A program made the position numbers and the translations under genes. From the NCBI RefSeq assembly GCF_027889715.1, contig NZ_JAPJZH010000001.1:62001-126000 (forward strand): a stretch of 64,000 nt of DNA, given 5' to 3'. The notes beneath the pieces were generated by a model, which searched no databases, had not been told where the DNA came from, and worked only from the letters and a program-made list of their open reading frames with translations. This stretch comes from Allohoeflea poritis. Its GTDB lineage: Bacteria > Pseudomonadota > Alphaproteobacteria > Rhizobiales > Rhizobiaceae. Of this stretch, positions 9,301 to 18,055 are shown one piece after another (the first letter of the stretch is position 1; each line of letters starts with the position of its first letter).

Positions 9301-9814
9301 TGCCGCCGCGGATCGCAAACTCTCCGACTTCACGCACCGTCGGCACCCGCTCGAAGCCATTGTTCGACAGCCGGGTCGCCAGTTCGTCCATTCTGATCTG
9401 ATTTCCCGGCCTTGCGGCAAAGCTCAGGCCTGCAAGCTTTGAGCGGGGCGGAACCCTTTGCATCAGCGCATTGATCGAAACCAGAACGATCGCCGCGTGC
9501 GGATTGGCCTGATGTTCGATCAGGGCGCTGAGCGCCGACAGTCTGCGTGCCGCCGCATCGGCGCTGGGCGAGACACGGTCATAGGGGAGACAATCCCAGC
9601 CGGGGAGCTGCAAGACTGGAATATCCGGGGCGATGAATTCCAGGTTCTGCGCCATGTCGGCCATACGCTGGCCGTCGGACAGGATATGAGCAACTGCCCG
9701 GCCCTTTCGCGCAGCTTCGGCGAGGATGAGCGGTTCTGCGCCCGCGGGCACGTTCGCCAGGACCGTCGGTGCCTTTGTATTGTAGATCCTGTCGGCCGTT
9801 ATGCTTGTCAGCAT
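6311..9814 (-). CDS. mfd: Transcription-repair coupling factor Mfd
   Basis: The protein has 1167 residues, the usual length. From the N-terminus it has a UvrB-like module, an RNA-polymerase-interacting CarD-like domain (EGDIVVHAEHGIGKFIG, about residues 501-517), and the RecG-like motor with Walker A GDVGFGKTE (about 649-657) and the DEEQ box (about 750). The C-terminal domain is present. Mfd removes RNA polymerase stalled at lesions and recruits UvrA. The start at 9814 is chosen because it begins the conserved region and sits 7 bases inside the end of sdhE, which suggests translational coupling; a longer in-frame extension to 9901 would run through sdhE. Confidence 0.97.
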   Translation of the reverse strand: MLTSITADRIYNTKAPTVLANVPAGAEPLILAEAARKGRAVAHILSDGQRMADMAQNLEFIAPDIPVLQLPGWDCLPYDRVSPSADAAARRLSALSALIEHQANPHAAIVLVSINALMQRVPPRSKLAGLSFAARPGNQIRMDELATRLSNNGFERVPTVREVGEFAIRGGILDAYLPGYEEPLRLDFFGDTLESIRSFDPATQRTTSQARKLVLHPMSEVSLDADTISRFRKNYLSLFGAATREDALYQAISEGRRFAGMDHWLPLFYERLETVFDYLSGFSIYADRHAVEAARERHTQVIDHFEARHNLSAEMSTAQATPYNPVPVEQLYLSPDELTESLNITNAVTLSPFMEEDLAGRQVINIEAHAGPRWASTVEQKDAETARVNVFEQVVRHIGKKRADGFKVVITAWTEGSLDRLLQVLGEHGLERVRRIGSLSEANDLKTGEAAAAILNLESGYEIDGLSVIGEQDILGDRLVRRGRRRQKGSDYITEVSGLEEGDIVVHAEHGIGKFIGLRTIEAAGAPHACLELRYAEDAKLFLPVENIELLSRYGSDAAGAILDKLGGVAWQARKAKLKKRLLDMAGALIRIAAERQMRNAPQLTMQDGLYDEFAARFPYEETEDQGNAIDAVLSDLAGGIPMDRLVCGDVGFGKTEVALRAAFIAAMNGVQVAVVVPTTLLARQHYKTFSERLRGYPIRVQQASRLVGQKELSLTKKELADGKTDIVIGTHALLGKAIKFANLGLLVIDEEQHFGVKHKERLKELKSDVHVLTLSATPIPRTLQLAMTGVRELSLITTPPVDRMAVRTFISPFDPLVIRETLLREHYRGGQSFYVCPRISDLGEIHAFLESDVPELKVAVAHGQMPAGELDDIMNAFYDGQYDVLLSTTIVESGLDVPTANTLIVHRSDMFGLAQLYQLRGRVGRSKVRAFSLFTLPVNRTLTATADRRLKVLQSLDTLGAGFQLASHDLDIRGAGNLLGEEQSGHIKEVGFELYQHMLEEAVAELKGEEDLVDTGWSPQITVGTSVMIPDGYVPDLHLRLGLYRRLGDLTTPDEIDAFGAELIDRFGPLPQEVQHLLKIVYMKSLCRKANVEKLDAGPKGVVVQFRNAEFPNPAGLVSHLGALGSLAKIRPDQSVFFLRDLPSAEKRLGGAAVIMTKLAEIAEAV

Positions 9815-10098
9815 GCCGCGTCGCCCTGCCGGTAGGCACGAATCTGCGCAAACAGCGGCGTGTTGTGCTCTTGCGGCACGTCGATCTCGCCGGTTACCCA
9901 TTGTATGAGGTCACGGTCGTCAACGGCCAATAACGATTCGAAAGTGTCCAGTTCATCAAGGCTTAGCCGATCGATGTTCTGGTCTGCGAAATGACCCAGA
10001 ATCAGGTCCATTTCCCTGATTCCGCGATGCCAGGCGCGGAACAGGATGCGCCGCCGCCGGGGATCCATATGTGCACTTGTGCGGGTGGTGCCGGTCAT
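9808..10098 (-). CDS. sdhE: FAD assembly factor SdhE (succinate dehydrogenase flavinylation)
   Basis: The protein has 96 residues from the ATG at 10098. RAWHRGIREMDLILGHFA contains the RGxxE motif of the SdhE/YgfY (TPR_div1, DUF339) family, which promotes covalent attachment of FAD to SdhA. The start is preceded by AGGAA at about 12 bases; longer upstream frames lack the family's Arg-rich N-terminus (MDPRRRRIL). It overlaps mfd by 7 bases and is divergent from recG. The sdhE-mfd and recG pairing is common in Rhizobiales. Confidence 0.93.
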   Translation of the reverse strand: MTGTTRTSAHMDPRRRRILFRAWHRGIREMDLILGHFADQNIDRLSLDELDTFESLLAVDDRDLIQWVTGEIDVPQEHNTPLFAQIRAYRQGDAAC

Positions 10099-10221
10099 GG
10101 TCGATTTGAATTCCTGATGATTATGCGTCTCTATAGCGAAGGCCATTGGAAATGTCAGCTTTGCGATCAAAGTTCGGCGTGCTTCGTGATAGTTTCTCAG
10201 CGATCGAGATACGGGGACTGA

Positions 10222-10299
10222 ATGAAAGATCATTTGGGAGGAATTTGGGACGGCAAGCGCCATGCTGACGCAATTTTTGTCGGAAGCGGAGCCGGGTAG
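10222..10299 (+). CDS. Possible 25-residue leader ORF abutting recG
   Basis: An ATG at 10222 with GGGGA just upstream opens 25 codons that end with TAG at 10297-10299, directly touching the recG ATG. It lies wholly in the 201-base gap between sdhE and recG. Such a stop/start junction would allow coupled translation. No protein similarity is recognised and the ORF may be accidental. Confidence 0.2.
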   Translation: MKDHLGGIWDGKRHADAIFVGSGAG

Positions 10300-12405
10300 A
10301 TGCGACCCAGCCTGCTCGACCCGCTTTTCGTTCCGATCACATCATTCTCCGGCATAGGTCCGAAAATCGCCGCATTGATCGCCCGTGTCCTTGGACGCGA
10401 AAGCGGCGATGACGCGCGTGCCGTCGACCTGATTCTCCTGCCGCCGCACCGCGTGATCGACCGCAGGAACCGGCCCGGCGTAGCGTTCGCACCCGAACAT
10501 TCAATCGTGACACTGGCGCTTCATGTCGACAGGCACCAGCCTGCACCGCGCGGAAAGCGCAATGTGCCCTACCGTGTCTTTGCCCATGACGAGACGGGAG
10601 AGATCGCGCTGACCTTCTTTCACGCGAGGCAGAACTGGCTTGAGAAGGCGTTGCCGGTCGGCGAGACCGTACTGGTCAGCGGCCGGGTCGAGTGGTTCAA
10701 CGGCCGCGCATCGATGGTCCATCCCGATCACATGGCGCTTGAGAAAGATGCCGACAGTTTTCCACTCGTCGAACCGGTTTACCCGCTGACCGCCGGGCTG
10801 TCTCCCAAGCTGCTGCAGCGCGCAATTGATGGTGCTCTTGCCACCCTGCCCGCTTTGCCCGAGTGGCTTGATGCAGCCTTTCTCGAAAAGAACGGGTTTC
10901 CCGATTTTGCGAACGCAGTCAGCCGGCTGCACGATCCGCGTGACGAGGCTGACATCAGTGCAAGCGCGCCGGCGCGCCGCCGCCTGGCCTATGACGAACT
11001 GCTTGCCGGGCAGTTGTCGCTGGCGCTCGTGCGCCAACGTGTGCGCCGACTCCCCGGAAAACCGGTTTCGGGCGACGGATCACTGCGCGAAAGGCTGCGG
11101 GCCGCCCTTCCGTTCAGCCTGACCGGCAGCCAGGAAAAAGCGATTGCCGATATTGTTGCCGACATGCAGAGCACTGAGCGCATGCTTCGGCTGCTGCAGG
11201 GCGATGTCGGTTCAGGCAAAACGGCCGTTGCATTGTTTGCCATGGCCGCCTGCGCGGAAGCGGGCGGACAGGCGGTCCTGATGGCGCCGACCGAAATCCT
11301 TGCCCAGCAACATTTCGCCACCATCGGTGCCCTTGCCGAGCAGGCCGGTCTGAGCGTTCAGCTGCTGACCGGCCGCACCAAGGGAAAGGAGCGGGAAGCA
11401 GCGCTTTCCCGCATTGAATCCGGCGAAGCTCAGCTGATCGTCGGAACCCACGCGCTCTTTCAGGAAACCGTCAACTATCATGACCTGTTGCTTGCCGTTG
11501 TCGACGAGCAGCACCGTTTCGGTGTGCATCAACGGCTGCGTCTGACCGCCAAGGGGTCCGCACCGCATATGTTGGTCATGACGGCAACACCGATACCCAG
11601 GACTTTGGTCCTCGCCGCCTTCGGCGACATGGATGTCTCGCGCCTGACGGAGAAGCCGGCGGGAAGGCAGCCGATCAGGACGGTGACCATTGAGCTCGAA
11701 CGCATCAGCGATATCGTGATGCGTCTGCGGGACGCGATATCGAAAGGCAGGAAGGTCTATTGGATTTGTCCACTCGTGGAAGAGTCCGAACTGTCGGAAC
11801 TCATGTCAGCCGAACAGCGCCATGCCTATCTGGCCGCTGAGTTCGGTTCACTCGTCGACGTCGTGCACGGGCGCATGACCGGTCTTGAAAAGGATCGCGC
11901 CATGCAGGATTTCAAGTCCGGAAAAACCCGCATTCTCGTCGCAACGACCGTCATTGAAGTGGGTGTCGATGTTCCAGACGCTTCGATCATGGTGATCGAA
12001 CATGCGGAACGATTTGGCCTCGCTCAGCTTCACCAGTTGCGTGGCCGTGTCGGGCGAGGATCGGAAGCGTCCAGTTGCATCCTGCTTTACAAGGCGCCCC
12101 TGAGCGAGACCGCGCGGGCGCGTCTGTCCATTATGCGCGAAAGCGAAGACGGATTCCGCATCGCCGAGGAAGATCTGCGATTGCGCGGCGAAGGCGAATT
12201 GCTTGGAACGCGGCAATCGGGTACGCCGGGGTTCAGGCTCGTTGAGCTGGAAGCCCATAGGGACCTGCTGGAGGCCGCGCGTGACGATGCGCGCTATGTC
12301 CTGCAGAAGGATCCGGAACTGACGACCGAACGTGGCCAGGCATTGCGGTACCTGCTCTATATCTGGCGGCGCGACGAGGCCATCCGGCTGCTGCAGGCCG
12401 GTTAG
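10300..12405 (+). CDS. recG: ATP-dependent DNA helicase RecG
   Basis: The protein has 701 residues. The N-terminal wedge domain starts with the GIGPKIAALIARVLGR helix-hairpin-like stretch. The motor has Walker A GDVGSGKTA (301-309), the DEQH box (about 402-405), the SAT-like MTATPIPRTL and motif VI QLRGRVGRG. RecG reverses stalled forks and resolves branched DNA. The start at 10300 has GGAG nine bases upstream. A DUF1801 gene follows after nine bases. Confidence 0.97.
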   Translation: MRPSLLDPLFVPITSFSGIGPKIAALIARVLGRESGDDARAVDLILLPPHRVIDRRNRPGVAFAPEHSIVTLALHVDRHQPAPRGKRNVPYRVFAHDETGEIALTFFHARQNWLEKALPVGETVLVSGRVEWFNGRASMVHPDHMALEKDADSFPLVEPVYPLTAGLSPKLLQRAIDGALATLPALPEWLDAAFLEKNGFPDFANAVSRLHDPRDEADISASAPARRRLAYDELLAGQLSLALVRQRVRRLPGKPVSGDGSLRERLRAALPFSLTGSQEKAIADIVADMQSTERMLRLLQGDVGSGKTAVALFAMAACAEAGGQAVLMAPTEILAQQHFATIGALAEQAGLSVQLLTGRTKGKEREAALSRIESGEAQLIVGTHALFQETVNYHDLLLAVVDEQHRFGVHQRLRLTAKGSAPHMLVMTATPIPRTLVLAAFGDMDVSRLTEKPAGRQPIRTVTIELERISDIVMRLRDAISKGRKVYWICPLVEESELSELMSAEQRHAYLAAEFGSLVDVVHGRMTGLEKDRAMQDFKSGKTRILVATTVIEVGVDVPDASIMVIEHAERFGLAQLHQLRGRVGRGSEASSCILLYKAPLSETARARLSIMRESEDGFRIAEEDLRLRGEGELLGTRQSGTPGFRLVELEAHRDLLEAARDDARYVLQKDPELTTERGQALRYLLYIWRRDEAIRLLQAG

Positions 12406-12414
12406 GAAAAAGCG

Positions 12415-12843
12415 ATGACACCTTTTCAATCCGCCGAAGTTGAAGCCGTTTTCTCAACTTATCCCGAGACCGTGAGGTCAAGCATGCTTGCATTGCGCGA
12501 GCTTGTATTCGATGCCGCACGTCAAACGCCGGGTGTCGGCACAGTGGAAGAAACACTGAAATGGGGTGAGCCCAGCTATCTGACGCACCATCCAAAAAGC
12601 GGTTCGACCATACGCATGGACTGGAAACCGGACCGGCCGGACCATTGCTCGATTTTCTTCCATTGCCAGACCAACCTGATTGCGACGTGCAGCGAACTCT
12701 ATCCGGATCAATTTGAGTTCGAAGGCAATCGCCGTATGTCCTTTGTCGCGAAAGATCCTCCTCAATCCGATGTAATCCGGCATTGTCTGGCATTGGCACT
12801 GACCTATCACCAGCGGAAAAAGACCGACAGACGTGCGGGATAA
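12415..12843 (+). CDS. DUF1801 domain protein
   Basis: The protein has 142 residues. VEETLKWGEPSYLTHHPKSG is typical of the DUF1801 (YdhG-like, PF08818) fold, which is related to frataxin-like proteins of unknown role. It starts nine bases after recG with AGGAAAA upstream, so cotranscription with recG is likely. No catalytic motif can be pointed out. It is cytoplasmic by lack of a signal. Confidence 0.8.
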   Translation: MTPFQSAEVEAVFSTYPETVRSSMLALRELVFDAARQTPGVGTVEETLKWGEPSYLTHHPKSGSTIRMDWKPDRPDHCSIFFHCQTNLIATCSELYPDQFEFEGNRRMSFVAKDPPQSDVIRHCLALALTYHQRKKTDRRAG

Positions 12844-12939
12844 GCCAAACAACCCGCAGTCGGCAAACCTTGCCTTGCCGCCCTGCAATTTCAACGCTAC
12901 TAGGATGCGGGCGCAATCAAATCCCGGGAGCTGGTTTTC

Positions 12940-13791
12940 GTGGCATCGAAGCACAAGGTGGTCTTTGCGGGCCTGGCGCGCGACTGTGCACACGCACTTC
13001 CCGGCATACTTCAGACGATCGAAGATTTCGGCGAGGAACTGAGCGATTGGGGCTACGTGTTTCTGGAGAACAACTCCGTCGACAACAGTTTCCAGGTGCT
13101 CAGTGCCTTTGACCGGCGACTGCAGCGCGGCATCGTAAGATCATTCGGGGACCTGCAGGCCGAATTTCAGTTGCGCACCGAGCGGCTCGCCATGCTGCGC
13201 AATCGTTGCATCGAAGAGATTTTTGCAGATAGCCGGTTGCGTGAATTCGACTATCTGATCGTCATGGATCTCGATGCGGTCAATGAACAATTCGACAAGA
13301 GCCGGATCCTCGAACTCCTGGACACACGCAACCCCGAATGGACTGCCATGTTCGCCAACCAAAGCGAACGCTACTATGACATCTGGGCGTTGAGACATCC
13401 GACTTTATCACCGGACGATTGCTGGCGACGGGTCAGGGAACGGCCGGAAAACATGTCCAAGGAAGAGGCGCTCCAGGAATTCGTGGTGAAACGGCGCAAA
13501 AAACTCGATCCGAGCCGTGGCTTCATCCCGGTTGACAGCGCATTTGGCGGATTTGGCCTGTACCGCCTTCAGCCGCTGAACGGATGCCGTTACGTGGGTG
13601 TCGCCGCAGACGGCGAGGAAACGTGCGAGCACGTGGCGTTTCATGAGTGCCTGACGAAGAACGGTGGTCAATTGTTCATAGACGCTTCGCTGATCAACGG
13701 CCGGGGAAACCACCGCCACAATGCGGGAATGAGCTTCAAGACAAAACTTCTGCGCAAGATCAACAAACGACTGAACCGTTCACCCAACTGA
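12940..13791 (+). CDS. Glycosyltransferase-like protein with GT-A features
   Basis: The protein has 283 residues and starts at GTG 12940, with GGGAG nine bases upstream. The N-terminal beta-strand/turn VFLENNSVDNS and VMDLDAVN (DxD at D110/D112) look like the nucleotide-sugar and metal-binding elements of a GT-A fold. RTERLAMLRNRC between them resembles the region preceding the DxD in cryptococcal-mannosyltransferase-like and related proteins. The end is basic (LLRKINKRLNR). No membrane segment is seen. The donor and acceptor are unknown. It is not part of a visible polysaccharide cluster and ends one base before the convergent DUF502 gene. Confidence 0.6.
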   Translation: MASKHKVVFAGLARDCAHALPGILQTIEDFGEELSDWGYVFLENNSVDNSFQVLSAFDRRLQRGIVRSFGDLQAEFQLRTERLAMLRNRCIEEIFADSRLREFDYLIVMDLDAVNEQFDKSRILELLDTRNPEWTAMFANQSERYYDIWALRHPTLSPDDCWRRVRERPENMSKEEALQEFVVKRRKKLDPSRGFIPVDSAFGGFGLYRLQPLNGCRYVGVAADGEETCEHVAFHECLTKNGGQLFIDASLINGRGNHRHNAGMSFKTKLLRKINKRLNRSPN

Positions 13792-13792
13792 C

Positions 13793-14515
13793 TCATTCGG
13801 CGGCTGTCTGGTTGCCTTCCCGTTCCCGCTCTTGCTGTTCCAGCGCTTCCTTTGCCAGTTGACCGGTCTTTGCATGATACTCGGGTGCCACGAGACCGGC
13901 GGAGATAACCATCTTGGCGGCTTCCTCCACCGTCATATCCAGTACGATGATCTCGTCGCTGGGAACGAACAGCAAGAAACCTGATGTCGGGTTCGGTGTC
14001 GTGGGCAGAAATACCGACATCGTATCCTTGCCCGCGTCATGAAGCCGGGCGTCCACCTCGCCCTTGGTATCTGTCGCCAGGAAAACGATCGACCAGATTC
14101 CCTTGCGCGGATATTCGATCAATCCCGCCCTGTTGAAGGAGTTGTTCTGTTCTGCGAGCACTGTCTGAAAGATCTGTTTCAGACCCTTGTAAACGCCCCG
14201 GATCAGCGGCATGCGATTGAGTATCGATTCGCCATAGGCGATGATGGTGCGGCCGATCAGGTTTGCGGTCAGAAAGCCGACCAGGGTGATGACCACGAGG
14301 GCCGTCAGCAGGCCGAAACCAGGGATCGAAAAAGGCAGGTAATTGTCAGGATTGTAAACCGCCGGCAGATAGGGTTTTACCCAGCCGTCGACCCAGCGGA
14401 TGAAGGACCAAGTCAGATAGGCCGTGATCGCCAGTGGCGCACAAATGATAAGGCCCGTCAGGAAATAGTTCCTGATCCGTGTCGATGCTGACAAGCGCGT
14501 TTGTTTTTCAGACAT
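13793..14515 (-). CDS. DUF502 family membrane protein
   Basis: The protein has 240 residues with two membrane segments: IRNYFLTGLIICAPLAITAY and the FGLLTALVVITLVGFLTAN stretch. PLIRGVYKGLKQIFQT is the family signature. A soluble domain with GFLLFVPSDEI follows and the end is acidic. DUF502 proteins are of unknown function and are often found near glmS/recG in Rhizobiales. The ATG at 14515 is the first of the family-like sequence; the Shine-Dalgarno sequence is weak. Confidence 0.85.
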   Translation of the reverse strand: MSEKQTRLSASTRIRNYFLTGLIICAPLAITAYLTWSFIRWVDGWVKPYLPAVYNPDNYLPFSIPGFGLLTALVVITLVGFLTANLIGRTIIAYGESILNRMPLIRGVYKGLKQIFQTVLAEQNNSFNRAGLIEYPRKGIWSIVFLATDTKGEVDARLHDAGKDTMSVFLPTTPNPTSGFLLFVPSDEIIVLDMTVEEAAKMVISAGLVAPEYHAKTGQLAKEALEQQEREREGNQTAAE

Positions 14516-14651
14516 TCACCAGGCCGCGACGGGAAGCAGACAATACGAATGACAATATAGGAAGAACGGCGTCGGGCAACAAGCGCCGATCCTTTCGGGT
14601 GTCAACGCGGTTAATGTAACAATCTGGAATAAATGTGCTTTTTGATGCCGC

Positions 14652-16478
14652 CTATTCGACCGTGACGGATTTTGCCAGATTGCGCGGCTGGTCCACGTCG
14701 GTGCCCATGAACACGGCCGTATGGTAGGCAATCAGCTGGATCGGCAAGGTGAATATGAGCGGCATCATCAACTCATCGACGTTCGGCAGCGTTATGGTCG
14801 CCATTGTGTCGAGCGTCGCTGCCGCTGCGCCGTTCTCGTCCGTTACGAAGATTATGCGTCCGCCGCGTGCCGCCACCTCCTGCATGTTGGACATGGTCTT
14901 TTCGTAATGGCGGTCGTAAGGCGCAATGACGATAACCGGCATGTTCTCGTCGATCAGCGCGATCGGCCCATGTTTCAGCTCGCCCGCGGCGTATCCTTCC
15001 GCGTGGATGTAGGAAATCTCCTTGAGCTTGAGTGCCCCTTCCATGGCCAGCGTGTAGTTCGTTCCGCGCCCGAGATAGAGCACATTCCTGTATCTTGAAA
15101 GTTCCCGCGAAAGGTTCTCAAGCTGCGGCTGGATTGTATTGAGGACCGAAGACGCGATCCGGGGCGCTTCCGACAGCGCACGGACCATATTGGCCTCTTC
15201 ATCGGCGATAAGCGTTCCGCGCGCCCGGCCGGCCGCTATCGCCAGAGCGGCGAAGGTCGCCAACTGGCATGTGAAAGCCTTTGTGGAGGCAACACCGATT
15301 TCGGGACCTGCCAAGGTCGGGAAGACGACATCGGCCTCGCGGGCAATGGTCGATTCGCGCACATTGACAATCGCTCCGATTTTCAGTCCGTGTTCCTTGC
15401 AATAGCGCAGCGAAGCGAGCGTGTCGGCGGTCTCGCCTGACTGCGACACGAAGAGCGCCGCCTGGTTGCCCGGCAAGGGCATCTCCCGGTAACGGAATTC
15501 CGATGCGACATCGATCTCCACCGGCAGGCGCGCATAACGCTCCAACCAGTATTTGCCGATCTGCCCCGCATAAAATGCTGTACCGCACGCCGCAATCTTG
15601 ATGGAATCAATCGCCGAGAAATTGAGGTCGGGCGCAATGTTGCGCACCTTGCCGGCCGTGAAGTCCACATAGTGAGCCAGGGTGTGCGAGACGACTTCCG
15701 GCTGCTCGTAAATCTCCTTTTCCATAAAGTGGCGATGGTTGCCTTTTTCCACCTGGGCGTAGGCGGTGGAAGCTTTTGAACGTGGGCGCTCAACCACATT
15801 GCCGCTGGTATCGAATATTTCGACGCCGTTCCGATCGATCACGGCCCAGTCGCCATCTTCAAGATAGGTGATTTCGTCCGTGAAGGGCGAAAGAGCAATC
15901 GCATCTGAGCCCAGGAACATTTCACCTTCGCCATGGCCCACCGCCAGCGGCGGTCCGTTGCGGGCGCCCATGATCTGCCCCTCCTCGCCATCGAAGAGGA
16001 CAGCCAGCGCGTAGGCGCCCTTGATCAGGCCCAACGTCGCCTGCATGGCTTCGCGCGGTGTCTTGCCGTTCCGGATCAGGCTGGCGAGAAGCTGTGCGAC
16101 GACTTCGGTATCCGTTTCGGTGGTGAACTGCGCGCCGCGGGCCGTCAGCTGATCGCGGATTTCCGCGAAATTCTCGATGATGCCGTTGTGCACGACGGCG
16201 ACGCCCTCGCAGAAATGCGGATGGGCGTTTTGCTGCGTCGGGGCGCCATGGGTTGCCCATCGCGTGTGGCCGATGCCGACCTTGCCGTCCAACGGGTGAC
16301 GCGTCAGCTCGGTTTCCAGGTTTACCAGCTTGCCTTCCGCCCTGCGGCGGTCAAGCTGGCCTTCTTTCAGCGTTGCCACACCAGCCGAATCGTAGCCACG
16401 GTATTCGAGCCGCTTGAGCGAATCGACAAGCAGCGGCGCAACCGGCTGTTTGCCGATGATTCCAACGATTCCGCACAT
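14652..16478 (-). CDS. glmS: Glutamine--fructose-6-phosphate aminotransferase (isomerizing)
   Basis: The protein has 608 residues and makes glucosamine-6-phosphate, the first step to UDP-GlcNAc. Cys2 (MCGIVGIIG) is the glutaminase nucleophile. The GHTRWATHG motif, two SIS sugar-isomerase domains (SQSGETADT in the first) and the canonical C-terminus DQPRNLAKSVTVE are all present. The start has GAGGGG seven bases upstream. It lies 120 bases after glmU on the same strand, and the two probably form a UDP-GlcNAc operon. I saw no glmS ribozyme in the gap. Confidence 0.97.
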   Translation of the reverse strand: MCGIVGIIGKQPVAPLLVDSLKRLEYRGYDSAGVATLKEGQLDRRRAEGKLVNLETELTRHPLDGKVGIGHTRWATHGAPTQQNAHPHFCEGVAVVHNGIIENFAEIRDQLTARGAQFTTETDTEVVAQLLASLIRNGKTPREAMQATLGLIKGAYALAVLFDGEEGQIMGARNGPPLAVGHGEGEMFLGSDAIALSPFTDEITYLEDGDWAVIDRNGVEIFDTSGNVVERPRSKASTAYAQVEKGNHRHFMEKEIYEQPEVVSHTLAHYVDFTAGKVRNIAPDLNFSAIDSIKIAACGTAFYAGQIGKYWLERYARLPVEIDVASEFRYREMPLPGNQAALFVSQSGETADTLASLRYCKEHGLKIGAIVNVRESTIAREADVVFPTLAGPEIGVASTKAFTCQLATFAALAIAAGRARGTLIADEEANMVRALSEAPRIASSVLNTIQPQLENLSRELSRYRNVLYLGRGTNYTLAMEGALKLKEISYIHAEGYAAGELKHGPIALIDENMPVIVIAPYDRHYEKTMSNMQEVAARGGRIIFVTDENGAAAATLDTMATITLPNVDELMMPLIFTLPIQLIAYHTAVFMGTDVDQPRNLAKSVTVE

Positions 16479-16598
16479 AGATTACCCCTCAGAACATAGC
16501 CTTGATAGACAATTGGCCGTGCAGTGCAAACGGTGCCCGTTTCACATTCGATAACATGGTAAAATCTGATTTCATAAGGCCAAATGGCCGCAAACGCT

Positions 16599-17960
16599 TT
16601 AATCGCCGGCTTTTTCCCGCCGTTCCTTGTCCGCCTGCAGACGCTCGCGAAGCTTTTTCCCCAACCCTTGCTTGTTGGCCTGCTGGGCGCGGCCGAATGC
16701 CAATGCCTCGTCCGGCACATCGCGCGTAATGACGCTGCCCGAGGCGACGTAAGCCTGCGCGCCGATGGTTACCGGAGCGACCAGCGAAGAATTCGAGCCG
16801 ACGAAGGCCCCTTCCCCGATGGTCGTCCTGTGCTTGTTGAAACCGTCGTAGTTGCAGGTGATCGTGCCCGCGCCGATATTGGCCTTTGCGCCGATTTCGG
16901 CGTCGCCAACATAGGTGAGGTGGTTGACCTTGGCGCCCTCGCCGATCTCGGCATTCTTGACCTCGCAGAAATTTCCGACTTTTGCGCCTGCCTGGAGGGA
17001 CGCGCCCGGCCGCAGCCGGGCAAAGGGTCCGACAGAGCATCCGCGCTCGACTGTGGCACCTTCAATGTGACTGAATGCATGGATGGTGGCGCCGCTGCGC
17101 ACGGTCGCCCCCGGGCCGAAAACAACGTTTGGCTCGATTACCGCATCGGCCTCGATCAGCGTATCGTGACTGAGAAACACGGTTTCCGGGGCGCGCATCG
17201 TCACGCCGGCCATCAGGAGATCATGGCGCTTGCGCGCCTGCCACAGCGCCTCGACGCGCGCCAGTCCCGCACGCGTGTCGACGCCAAGAACCTCTTCCGC
17301 GCTGGCCTCGATCGCCGTAACCGTACCGCCGTTTTCACGCGCAAGGCCGACAATGTCCGTGAGATAGTACTCGCCCTTTGCGTTCTCATTGCCGACGGCG
17401 TCGAGAAGTTTCAGCGCCTTGTTTCCGGCAATTGCCATCATGCCGCCATTGCAGAAGGTGATTTTCCGCTCTTCCTCGGATGCATCCTTGTGTTCGCGGA
17501 TTGCGACCAGTTCGCCGTCTTCTTCGATCAGGCGGCCATAGCCGTGCGGGTTTTCCGTTCGAAATCCGATCACAACCACATCTGCGCCGTCATCAAGCGA
17601 TTGCCGGGCGTTGCGGAGTGTCTCAGCGGTGATGAGGGGCGTGTCACCGAAAACCACCAGAATGTCGTCGAAACCACGTTCGATGGCCTCCCGCGCGGCA
17701 AGAACCGCGTGCGCTGTGCCCAGTCGTTCCGTCTGCTCATGGGTGGATATGGGAAGGCCTGTGTTGGCGGCGGAAGCAACGGCATCGGCATCCCTGCCGA
17801 CAACGAGTGAAACCGCATCGACTTTTGCGGCCTGGGCGGCGCCGACCACGTGGGCAATCATCGGCAGATTGCCGACCGAATGCAGAACCTTGGACTTTGC
17901 GGATTTCATTCGCGTGCCCTCGCCTGCCGCAAGCACCACCGCCAGACAATTGCGGGCCAT
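16599..17960 (-). CDS. glmU: Bifunctional UDP-GlcNAc pyrophosphorylase / glucosamine-1-phosphate acetyltransferase
   Basis: The protein has 453 residues from the ATG at 17960, which has GGAG six bases upstream; a TTG at 17972 would add four residues. The N-terminal nucleotidyltransferase has [11 protein letters not shown]. The C-terminal half is a left-handed beta-helix of hexapeptide repeats (for example [19 protein letters not shown]-type), ending in an Arg/Lys-rich tail. It makes UDP-GlcNAc for peptidoglycan and lipid A together with glmS downstream. Confidence 0.97.
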   Translation of the reverse strand: MARNCLAVVLAAGEGTRMKSAKSKVLHSVGNLPMIAHVVGAAQAAKVDAVSLVVGRDADAVASAANTGLPISTHEQTERLGTAHAVLAAREAIERGFDDILVVFGDTPLITAETLRNARQSLDDGADVVVIGFRTENPHGYGRLIEEDGELVAIREHKDASEEERKITFCNGGMMAIAGNKALKLLDAVGNENAKGEYYLTDIVGLARENGGTVTAIEASAEEVLGVDTRAGLARVEALWQARKRHDLLMAGVTMRAPETVFLSHDTLIEADAVIEPNVVFGPGATVRSGATIHAFSHIEGATVERGCSVGPFARLRPGASLQAGAKVGNFCEVKNAEIGEGAKVNHLTYVGDAEIGAKANIGAGTITCNYDGFNKHRTTIGEGAFVGSNSSLVAPVTIGAQAYVASGSVITRDVPDEALAFGRAQQANKQGLGKKLRERLQADKERREKAGD

Positions 17961-18055
17961 AGCATTCTCCAATTCCGGTTCTTTTGTTGCCGCAAATCCT
18001 ATACAGGACGTCTAAAGAATTTGTTCTTGTTGCGAAAGTCCGCTTCACCCCGCCC

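Noticed and set aside
9814-9901. Longer mfd start at 9901
   Set aside because: It would add 29 residues read through the sdhE gene, with no family similarity.
16479-16598. glmS ribozyme or riboswitch upstream of glmS
   Set aside because: The gap is only 120 bases and shows none of the ribozyme core that I can recognise. These ribozymes are typical of Gram-positive bacteria.
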